Assembly: GCA_041569895.1 (NCBI GenBank)
Contig: JBFFXF010000049.1
Span: forward strand, 1-33,499
Length of the DNA: 33,499 bases
Direction of reading: 5' to 3'
Source of the DNA: JBFFXF01 sp041569895
GTDB lineage: Bacteria > Planctomycetota > UBA8108 > JACQVS01
The translations under genes were made by a program, and so were the position numbers. Shown here piece by piece: positions 8,340 through 15,300 of this stretch. Position 1 is the stretch's first letter, and each line of letters opens with the position of its first letter. The notes under the pieces are model-generated. The model did not search any database. It worked only from the letters and a program-made list of their open reading frames with translations, and had not been told where the DNA came from.

Positions 8340-10550
8340 ATGCGCAGGTTTGCCCCGATGGTGCTCATGGCTCCCGCCGTCCTCGCGGGGGTCGGCGGAT
8401 GTGACGCGGGCGCCGAGACGGCCGACGACCCCGGCCACCGGCGGATGGTGGCGCTGCTCGACGAGGTCGAGCGGCGCACCGCCGACGAGCACTTCTTCCT
8501 CGGCGACCGCACGGCGCGGCGGATCCGGACGCGTCTCGAGACGCTCGGCGAGGACGCCGACCCCCAGGCGCGGTGGAAGCTCCATCACCAGGCGGGCGTC
8601 CTCGAGCTCCGCCTCGGGAACCTGCGCCCGGCGGTGGAGCACTTCCGCGCCGCCAGGGACCTCCTGCCCCGCGCCCGCCTCGGCCCCCTCTGGGAGGCGC
8701 GCACGAAGTTCGACCTCGGAGTCGCCTGCCTGCGGCTCGGCGAGGTCGAGAACTGCTGCCAGCGCAACACGCCCGACAGCTGCATCCTGCCGATCCGCGG
8801 CGGCGGCGTGCATTCGAAGCCGGAGGGGTCGCGCGAGGCCATCGCGCACTTCCTCGAGGTCCTGCGCGGAGCCACGCCGGACGAGGACCTCGCGATGTCG
8901 GCGCGGTGGCTGCTCAACATCGCGCACATGACCCTCGGGACGCACCCGGACGGCGTGCCGCGCGAGTACCTGATTCCGCCGGAGCGGTTCAGATCGGAGG
9001 TCGATTTCCCGCGATTCCGGAACGTCGCCGCGTCCCTCGGGCTCGCGACGTACAACCTGAGCGGCGGGGCGATCGTCGATGACTTCGACGGCGATGAGTA
9101 CCTCGACATCGTCACGTCGACGTGGGACACGACGGGCCGGATGCGATTCTTTCAGAATCGGCGCGACGGGACCTTCGCGGAGCGCTCGGAGGAGGCGGGC
9201 CTCGCCGGCATCCGCGGCGGGCTCAACCTCAAGCAGGCCGACTACGACGGCGACGGGGATCTCGACATCCTGGTGCTGCGCGGCGCCTGGCTCGGCGAGC
9301 GTGGCCGGCATCCGAACTCGCTGCTCCGAAACGACGGCGGCGGTCGGTTCAGCGACGTGACGTTCGCGGCCGGCCTGGCCGAGGTGCACTACCCGACGCA
9401 GACCGCGGACTGGGCCGACTTCGACAACGACGGGGACCTCGACCTCTACATCGGCAACGAGCACACCGAGCGCCTCGCGGCGCCCTCGCAGCTCTTCAGC
9501 AACAACGGCGACGGCACGTTCACGGACATCGCCCCCGCCGCCGGCGTCACCAATGACCGCTGGGCCAAGGGAGTCTCCTGGGGAGACTTCGACGGCGATC
9601 GCCTGCCGGACCTCTACGTGTCGAACTATCGCGGCGCGAACCGCCTCTACCGCAACGACGGCGACGGCACCTTCACCGACGTCGCGCCGTCGCTGGGCGT
9701 CACCGGTCCCGAGGTCAGCTTCCCGGTGTGGTTCTGGGATTACGATAACGACGGCGTGCTCGACATCTTCGTCGCCAGCTACGCGGGACGCGTCGCGCTG
9801 GTGGCGCGCCACTACATCGGCGAGCGCGTGGAGGAGGGTCTCCCGGCGCTCTATCGCGGCGATGGACACGGCGGGTTCCGGGAGGTCGCGCGGCAGTCGG
9901 GTCTCGACCACCCGGTGCTGCCGATGGGCTCGAACTTCGGCGACCTCGACGGCGACGGCTTCCTGGACTTCTACCTCGGCACCGGTGATCCGGACTTCGC
10001 CAGCCTGGTCCCGAATCTGATGTACGTCAACCGCGGCGGCGAGCGCTTCGTAAACGTCACCTTCGCCGGGGGCTTCGGCCACCTCCAGAAGGGGCACTCG
10101 GTCGCGTTCGCGGATCTTGACAACGACGGTGACCTCGATCTCTTCGAGCAGATGGGGGGCGCGTTCCGCGGCGACCCCTACGGCGACGCCCTCTACGAGA
10201 ACCCGGGTTTCGGCAGCCGCTGGGTCAGCCTCCGCCTGGTCGGCGTGCAGTCGAACCGCGCCGCGATCGGCGCCAGGATCCTCGTCGTCGTCCGTGAGAA
10301 AGGGCGGTCGAGATCGATCTACCGGCACGTCACCAGCGGCGGCAGCTTCGGCGCCGGACCGCTGCGACAGACCATCGGCGTCGGCGGCGCCGAGGCGATC
10401 GAGCGACTCGAGGTCTTCTGGCCGCGCACCGGGACGACGCAGACCTTCCGCGACGTGCCGCTGGAGCGCGCCTACCGAATCGTCGAGGGCTCCGGGCGCC
10501 TCGAGGAGATCCCGCTGCGGGCACTGACGCTCGGAGGAGTCGATCGGTGA
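8340..10550 (+). CDS. FG-GAP/VCBS-repeat lipoprotein with ASPIC/UnbV domain
   Basis: This 736-residue protein starts with a lipoprotein-like signal ending VGGC. Residues about 35-210 are helical and TPR-like and include a cysteine-containing patch (CCQRNTPDSCILPIRGGGVH). Residues about 233-617 hold FG-GAP/VCBS repeats, seen as calcium-binding lines such as DYDGDGDLDIL, DFDNDGDLDLYIG and DLDNDGDLDLFEQ, which form a beta-propeller in characterised relatives. The C-terminal part, about 624-717, is an ASPIC/UnbV domain (SLRLVGVQSNRAAIGARI, YRHVTSGGSFGAGPLRQTIG). The family is common at the surface of Planctomycetota, but its biochemical role is unestablished. It opens an operon with two SGNH-TPR genes and overlaps the next gene by 4 nt. 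The GTG at 8313 is an alternative start; 8340 is preferred because it places the signal at the N-terminus. Confidence 0.88.
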   Translation: MRRFAPMVLMAPAVLAGVGGCDAGAETADDPGHRRMVALLDEVERRTADEHFFLGDRTARRIRTRLETLGEDADPQARWKLHHQAGVLELRLGNLRPAVEHFRAARDLLPRARLGPLWEARTKFDLGVACLRLGEVENCCQRNTPDSCILPIRGGGVHSKPEGSREAIAHFLEVLRGATPDEDLAMSARWLLNIAHMTLGTHPDGVPREYLIPPERFRSEVDFPRFRNVAASLGLATYNLSGGAIVDDFDGDEYLDIVTSTWDTTGRMRFFQNRRDGTFAERSEEAGLAGIRGGLNLKQADYDGDGDLDILVLRGAWLGERGRHPNSLLRNDGGGRFSDVTFAAGLAEVHYPTQTADWADFDNDGDLDLYIGNEHTERLAAPSQLFSNNGDGTFTDIAPAAGVTNDRWAKGVSWGDFDGDRLPDLYVSNYRGANRLYRNDGDGTFTDVAPSLGVTGPEVSFPVWFWDYDNDGVLDIFVASYAGRVALVARHYIGERVEEGLPALYRGDGHGGFREVARQSGLDHPVLPMGSNFGDLDGDGFLDFYLGTGDPDFASLVPNLMYVNRGGERFVNVTFAGGFGHLQKGHSVAFADLDNDGDLDLFEQMGGAFRGDPYGDALYENPGFGSRWVSLRLVGVQSNRAAIGARILVVVREKGRSRSIYRHVTSGGSFGAGPLRQTIGVGGAEAIERLEVFWPRTGTTQTFRDVPLERAYRIVEGSGRLEEIPLRALTLGGVDR
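10533..10539 (+). promoter_or_regulatory. ribosome binding site deciding a GTG start
   Basis: GGAGGAG lies 7 nt before the GTG at 10547, inside the 3' end of the UnbV gene. It supports GTG initiation of the first SGNH-TPR protein at the 4-nt GTGA overlap. Confidence 0.65.
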
Positions 10551-12619
10551 GAGGGGCTCGACTGTCGCTCTGGAAGAAGGCGATCTTCGCCACGGTGGTG
10601 ACGGCGGTTTTCTTCGGCGTTCTCGAGGTCGTCCTCTGGATCGCCGGCGTCGATCCGATCGCCCGCGAGGAGGACCCGTACGTCGGCTTCTCGTCGTGGG
10701 CGCCGCTCTTCGTCGAGGAGAGCGGCCCGGACGGCGAGCGCGTCATGGTCACCGCGCCGGCGAAGCTGAAGTACTTCAACCGGCAGCGCTTCGCCCGCGA
10801 GCCGGCTCCCGGGACGCGCCGCGTCTTCTGTCTCGGCGGCTCGACCACGTTCGGTCGCCCCTACGACGACACGACGTCGTTCTGCGGCTGGCTCCGGGAG
10901 CTGCTTCCGGAGGCGGACCCGTCGAGCTCGTGGGAGGTGATCAACGCCGGCGGCATCAGCTACGCCAGCTACCGGGTGGCGAAACTGATGGATGAGCTCA
11001 CCGCGTACCGGCCCGACCTCTTCGTCGTCTACACGGGGCACAACGAGTTTCTCGAGCGCAGGACCTACGCGACGCTCGTCGCGACGCCGGAGGCGGTTCG
11101 CGGGCTTGGAGCCGTGCTCGCACGGACGAGGACCTTCACCGTGCTCCGCCGGCTGGTGTCTCCGTCCCGAACCGACGCCGACTCGGCCGCGAGCCCCGCC
11201 GTCGAGCGGCTCCCCGCGGAGGTCGCGACCATTCTCGACCGCTCGGTCGGTCCCTCGGCGTACCGCCGCGACGACGAGTTCCGCCGGCGCGTGTTCGAGC
11301 ACTTCCGGTACAACGTGGAGCGCATGGTCGAGATCGCCCGCTCGTGCGGGGCGCGCATCGTCTTCGTGACGCCCGCCTCGAACCTCCGCGACTGCTCGCC
11401 ATTCAAGAGCGAGCGCCGCGATGGGCTCTCGGCCGAGGAGCGCGGCCGATTCGACGATCACCTCGGCGCGGCGACCGCTGCGCACCGCGACGGCGAGAAT
11501 CGAGCGGCGCTCGAGAGGCTGGACCACTCGCTCGCGCTCGACGATCGCCACGCCGGAGCGTGGTTCCTGCGCGGCCGGGTCCTGCTCGCGCTCGGGCGGA
11601 CGGACGACGCGCGGGTCGCGTTCGATCGCGCCCGTGACGAGGACGTTTGTCCGCTGCGCGCCCCGCCGGAGATCCGCCGGACGATCGTCGAGACCGCCAG
11701 TCGGCTCGACGTGCCCGTGGTCGACTTCGCGGCGAGGGTCGAGGACGTGGCTCAGCACGGCATTCCCGGCGAGGACGTCTTCCTCGACCACGTGCATCCG
11801 ACCATCGCGGGGAACAGGATGCTCGCGCTGGCGATCCTCGACTGGATGGCCGCGGCCGCTCTCGTGACGCCGCGAGCGGACTGGGGCGAGGAGGACGTCG
11901 CTCGCGTCGCGCGGCGCGTCGAGGAGGGCCTCGATCGCGGCGCGCACGCGGCCGCGCTCCGCAATCTCGCGCAGGTGCTGCAGTGGGCCGGGAAGGAGGA
12001 GGAATCGGGACGCATCGCGCGTCGCGCCGCCGAGCTCGCGCCGGATGACGCCGAGTCGCAGTACCTCGCCGGCTGCGACCACCAGAGGCTGGGGGACACG
12101 GCGCGCGCGGAGGCGTGTTACCGTCGCGCCCTCGAGCTCAATCCGCGCTACTTCCGGGCGCACAACAATCTCGGTCTCCTGCTCGCGGATCGAGGAGATC
12201 TGTCAGGCGCCGTCGCACACTTCCGGCGCGCCACCGAGCTCAGGTCGGACTTCGCGGAAGCGCACCACAACCTCGGTGTGGCGCTCGAGCGCGCCGGTGA
12301 CCTCGCGGCCGCGATCGCGAGCGAGGAGCGGGCGATCGCGGCCGCGCCCGAGTTCGCCGAGGCCCATGCGATGCTCGGCAAGCTCCTGGCGCGCGGCGGC
12401 GACCTCGACGCGGCCGTCGCCGCCTACCGGCGCGCCATCGCGATCGACGACGGTTTCGCCGAGGCGCATCACAACCTCGGCATCGTCCGCGCGCGCCAGT
12501 CGCGTCTCGATGCCGCCGCGGCATGTTTTCGGCGCGCGCTCGAGATTCGACCGGAGTACGAGAGCGCGCGCCGCAACCTGGCGCGCGCCGAGGCGATTCT
12601 CGCGGGGGAAGGACGATGA
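10547..12619 (+). CDS. membrane-anchored SGNH hydrolase-like protein with TPRs (copy 1)
   Basis: This 690-residue protein has one N-terminal transmembrane segment (about 12-34), so the catalytic part should face outside the cytoplasm. SGNH blocks are visible: block I FCLGGSTTFG with Ser99, block II NAGGISYAS around Gly135, block III GHNEF with Asn166, and block V FLDHVHPT with Asp414 and His417. A TPR-like helical segment (about 300-365, ending DEDVCPLRAP) sits between blocks III and V. Residues about 430-690 are further TPRs (AHNNLGLLLADRGDLSGAV, AHHNLGVALERAGDLAAAI). SGNH enzymes are esterases or acyltransferases, and the membrane anchor recalls AlgJ/AlgX-type acetyltransferases, but the substrate is unknown. 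It starts within the UnbV stop codon and ends in the ATGA overlap with copy 2, so the three genes are probably coupled. Confidence 0.88.
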   Translation: MRGARLSLWKKAIFATVVTAVFFGVLEVVLWIAGVDPIAREEDPYVGFSSWAPLFVEESGPDGERVMVTAPAKLKYFNRQRFAREPAPGTRRVFCLGGSTTFGRPYDDTTSFCGWLRELLPEADPSSSWEVINAGGISYASYRVAKLMDELTAYRPDLFVVYTGHNEFLERRTYATLVATPEAVRGLGAVLARTRTFTVLRRLVSPSRTDADSAASPAVERLPAEVATILDRSVGPSAYRRDDEFRRRVFEHFRYNVERMVEIARSCGARIVFVTPASNLRDCSPFKSERRDGLSAEERGRFDDHLGAATAAHRDGENRAALERLDHSLALDDRHAGAWFLRGRVLLALGRTDDARVAFDRARDEDVCPLRAPPEIRRTIVETASRLDVPVVDFAARVEDVAQHGIPGEDVFLDHVHPTIAGNRMLALAILDWMAAAALVTPRADWGEEDVARVARRVEEGLDRGAHAAALRNLAQVLQWAGKEEESGRIARRAAELAPDDAESQYLAGCDHQRLGDTARAEACYRRALELNPRYFRAHNNLGLLLADRGDLSGAVAHFRRATELRSDFAEAHHNLGVALERAGDLAAAIASEERAIAAAPEFAEAHAMLGKLLARGGDLDAAVAAYRRAIAIDDGFAEAHHNLGIVRARQSRLDAAAACFRRALEIRPEYESARRNLARAEAILAGEGR

Positions 12620-14976
12620 GCGAACGACACCGACGCGGTCGACTGCCGGCGTGGAAGAAGCTCGCGTTCGCCGCGCTCGCGACGGCGATCTTCTTCGCCG
12701 TGCTCGAGCTCGGGCTCTGGCTCGCGGGGGTCGAGCCGGTCCGCTACGCCGACGACCCGCACGTCGGCTTCTCGGCGACGGAGCCGCTCTTCGTCGAGGA
12801 GACCGCCGAGGACGGCAGCGTCGTCATGGCGACGGCGCGCAACAAGATCCGGTTCTTCAACGCGCAGCGGTTCCCGCGGCAGAAACCGGACGGCGTGTTC
12901 CGGATCTTCTGCCTCGGCGGCTCGACGACCTACGGCCGGCCGTACGACGACACGACGTCTTTCTGCGGCTGGCTCCGGGAGCTGCTGCCCGTGGCCGATC
13001 CGTCGCGGCGCTGGGAGGTCATCAACGCCGGCGGCATCAGCTACGCGAGCTACCGCATCGCCGTGCTCGCGGAAGAGCTCGCCGCGTACCAGCCGGACCT
13101 CTTCATCGTCTACTCCGGCCACAACGAGTTCCTCGAGCGGCGCACCTATTCGGGACTGATCGAGATGCCACGCGCCGTGCGCGGCCTCTCGTCGCTCGCG
13201 TCCCGCTCCCGGACGTTCACCGTGGTCCGGTCGCTGGTCGCCCCGCGCCGGGAACGCGTGGGGGACGAGAGGCGAGAGCTCCTCGCGGGCGAGGTCGAGG
13301 CGATCCTCGACAACACCGTCGGCCCCGCGTCGTACGAGCGCGATGACGCGTGGCGGGAGCAGGTGCTGGCCCACTTCGGGTTCAATGTCGCCCGCATCGT
13401 CGACATCGCGCGAGCCGCGGGGTCGCGCGTCCTGCTCGTCGCGCCGGCGTCGAACCTCGGAGACTGCTCGCCGTTCAAGAGCGTCTACCGCGACGACCTC
13501 GACGGCGGCACGCGCCGCCGGCTCGACGCGTTGCTCGGCGAGGCGCGCGAGTCGCTGGGGGAGTCCGGTGACGCCGCGGCCGCGCTGCAAGCCGCCGACG
13601 CCGTGCTGGCGGTCGATCCGCGGCACGCGGGCGCGTCCTATCTCCGCGGGCGCGCCCTCGAGGCTCTCGGACGCGCGCGCGAGGCCCTCGAGGCCTACCG
13701 TCGTGCTCGGGACGAGGACGTCTGCCCGCTGCGAGCGCCGAGCGAGGCGCGGACGATCGTCGAGACGATCGCTCGCGACCGGCGAGTCCCGCTCGTCGAC
13801 TTCGCGGAGATCGTCGCGTCGCGCTCGAGGGACGGCATCGCGGACGACACGCTGTTCCTCGACCATGTCCACCCGACCATCGAGGGCAACCGCGTGCTCG
13901 GCGTGGCGCTGGTCGACGAGCTGGCGCGCCTCGGCATCGTCAGAACGGCGCCGGGCTGGGACGACGCGGCCATCGCGAGGGTGGCGGCGCGCGTCGAGAC
14001 GGGCCTCGACCGCAACGCGCACGCCATCGCGCTCAAGAACCTCTCCAAGGTCCTCGGCTGGGCGGGCAAGTTCGACGAGGCGCGCACGGTCGGGATGCGC
14101 GCGACCGAGCAGCTCGAGGACGACGCGGAGGCGATCTTCCACCTGGGCGTCGCGCACCGGCGACTGGGGGACCTCGACAGCGCCGATCGCTGCTTCCGGC
14201 GCTGCCTCGAGCTCGAGCCCGGATACGTCGAGGCCCGCAAGAGTCTCGGAAGGATCGCCGAGGAGCGCGGCGACGTCGAGACCGCCGCGGGTCACTTCGA
14301 GGCAGCCATCCGCCAGCGTCCGGACTACGCGGAGGCCATCTCGGCGCTCGGCAACATCCGCCTGCGGCAGGGACAGCTCGACGCCGCCGCCGATCTGCTC
14401 GAGCGCGCCGCGCGGATCGAGCCGGAGAACGCCGAGATGCGCGAGCGGCTGGGCGCCGTCGCCATCCGGAGGCGCGACTTCACCGCGGCGCGTGCGCATC
14501 TTCAAGAAGCGGTGCGTCTCGACGCGGCGCTGGCGCGCGCCCATCACAATCTCGGCCTCGTCGAGCTCGAGCTCGGCGACGTCGACGCGGCCCTCCGGAG
14601 CTATCGCGAGGCGCTGCGCATCGATCCGGAGTACGCCAGCGCGCACGAGAGCCTCGGCAACATCCATGCGAACGCGGGCGAGATCGAGCGCGCGGTGGAT
14701 CACTTCGGCGAGGTGATCCGGATCGACCCGGCGCATGCCGAGGTGCGGCGCAAGCTCGGCGTGATGGCGAAGCGGTTCCGCGGCGTCGTGGGCCAGGGTC
14801 CGAGGGGAGCGGAGGCGATCTTCTATCTCGGGCTGATCGCCGGCGCGCTCGGCGACGGTGACCAGGCCCGGGCGCTTCTCGAGGGAGCGCTCGCGCGGGC
14901 GCGCGCCGGCGCGGTGGACGAGCTCGCTGCGCGGATCGAGTCGCGCCTCCGTCGCCTCCGCGAGCCAACTCCATGA
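12616..14976 (+). CDS. membrane-anchored SGNH hydrolase-like protein with TPRs (copy 2)
   Basis: This 786-residue protein is a paralogue of the gene immediately upstream, with near-identical catalytic blocks. It has an N-terminal transmembrane segment (about 16-38), FCLGGSTTYGRPYDD with Ser103, NAGGISYASYR, SGHNEF with Asn170, and FLDHVHPT with Asp416 and His419. The same TPR-like insertion lies between Asn170 and Asp416 (about 305-365). The C-terminal TPR array (about 425-780) is longer than in copy 1. The ATG at 12616 overlaps the upstream TGA (ATGA) and follows a purine-rich GGGGGAAGGA; the frame reaches back to 12523 inside the previous gene, but that part is a shadow of its TPRs. Tandem duplication followed by divergence of the TPR part is the simplest history. 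The substrate is unknown, and divergence of the partner-binding half suggests different partners. Confidence 0.88.
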   Translation: MSERHRRGRLPAWKKLAFAALATAIFFAVLELGLWLAGVEPVRYADDPHVGFSATEPLFVEETAEDGSVVMATARNKIRFFNAQRFPRQKPDGVFRIFCLGGSTTYGRPYDDTTSFCGWLRELLPVADPSRRWEVINAGGISYASYRIAVLAEELAAYQPDLFIVYSGHNEFLERRTYSGLIEMPRAVRGLSSLASRSRTFTVVRSLVAPRRERVGDERRELLAGEVEAILDNTVGPASYERDDAWREQVLAHFGFNVARIVDIARAAGSRVLLVAPASNLGDCSPFKSVYRDDLDGGTRRRLDALLGEARESLGESGDAAAALQAADAVLAVDPRHAGASYLRGRALEALGRAREALEAYRRARDEDVCPLRAPSEARTIVETIARDRRVPLVDFAEIVASRSRDGIADDTLFLDHVHPTIEGNRVLGVALVDELARLGIVRTAPGWDDAAIARVAARVETGLDRNAHAIALKNLSKVLGWAGKFDEARTVGMRATEQLEDDAEAIFHLGVAHRRLGDLDSADRCFRRCLELEPGYVEARKSLGRIAEERGDVETAAGHFEAAIRQRPDYAEAISALGNIRLRQGQLDAAADLLERAARIEPENAEMRERLGAVAIRRRDFTAARAHLQEAVRLDAALARAHHNLGLVELELGDVDAALRSYREALRIDPEYASAHESLGNIHANAGEIERAVDHFGEVIRIDPAHAEVRRKLGVMAKRFRGVVGQGPRGAEAIFYLGLIAGALGDGDQARALLEGALARARAGAVDELAARIESRLRRLREPTP

Positions 14977-15122
14977 GACCGTGCGTCGGCCGCCGCCGCG
15001 ACTTTCGTCGCGACGCTCACCCGCACCAGGCGGCCGCGCATCCCAGCAGGTCGTCGGTCGCGTCGCGCCCGCATGCGGGGTGCGGCTTCCGGATTAAACG
15101 CGAATCGTGAAGAGCTCTACTC

Positions 15123-15154
15123 GGCCGGTGCGCCTCCGATCGGAGGGGCCGGCC
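15123..15154. promoter_or_regulatory. interrupted palindrome upstream of promoter
   Basis: GGCCGG at 15123-15128 pairs with CCGGCC at 15149-15154 and encloses a perfect 14-bp palindrome, CCTCCGATCGGAGG, at 15133-15146. It ends 10 bp before the -35 box at 15165. It could be an operator, or the stem of a transcript end for the upstream operon, but no T tract follows, so the operator reading is favoured. Confidence 0.45.
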
Positions 15155-15164
15155 CGAAGAGTGT

Positions 15165-15193
15165 TTGACAGGCCTGAGCGGCGCCCGTATCCT
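15165..15193 (+). promoter_or_regulatory. sigma70-type promoter
   Basis: A perfect -35 hexamer TTGACA at 15165-15170 is separated by 17 bp from TATCCT at 15188-15193. Transcription would start near 15200, leaving a leader of about 100 nt before the ATG at 15301. This is the clearest promoter in the window by sequence. Confidence 0.65.
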
Positions 15194-15194
15194 G

Positions 15195-15258
15195 AACCCA
15201 GGTTTGGGTTAAATTGAGTCCGGGATTCCCGCTGTCACTATGTCGTGATGGGATCACG
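15195..15258 (+). promoter_or_regulatory. two short hairpins at the start of the 5' leader
   Basis: AACCCA at 15195-15200 and TGGGTT at 15205-15210 form a perfect inverted repeat over the expected transcription start. CGTGAT at 15244-15249 and ATCACG at 15253-15258 form a second perfect hairpin with a 3-nt loop. A GGGAGG ribosome binding site lies downstream at 15290-15295. I do not recognise a known riboswitch. Confidence 0.4.
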
Positions 15259-15300
15259 TTAAGAGGCAGTCGGCTTCCATTAGCTCTGCGGGAGGTCTTC

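Larger units (their letters stand above)
14977..15300. other. intergenic regulatory gap, no supported gene
   Basis: This 324-bp stretch follows the SGNH operon and precedes the dockerin-tailed secreted protein. Just after the stop codon a 6-bp hairpin (CGCGAC, loop, GTCGCG) at 14997-15012 has no T tract. Further on are a strong dyad at 15123-15154, a sigma70-type promoter at 15165-15193 and two hairpins in the predicted 5' leader. No open frame in the gap looks like a protein. Confidence 0.6.

Noticed and set aside
12469..14736. Long 755-codon antisense frame opposite the second SGNH-TPR gene
   Set aside because: It is an Arg/Glu/Val/Asp-rich mirror of a high-GC coding strand. The plus frame has conserved catalytic blocks and TPRs, and the antisense frame matches no family.
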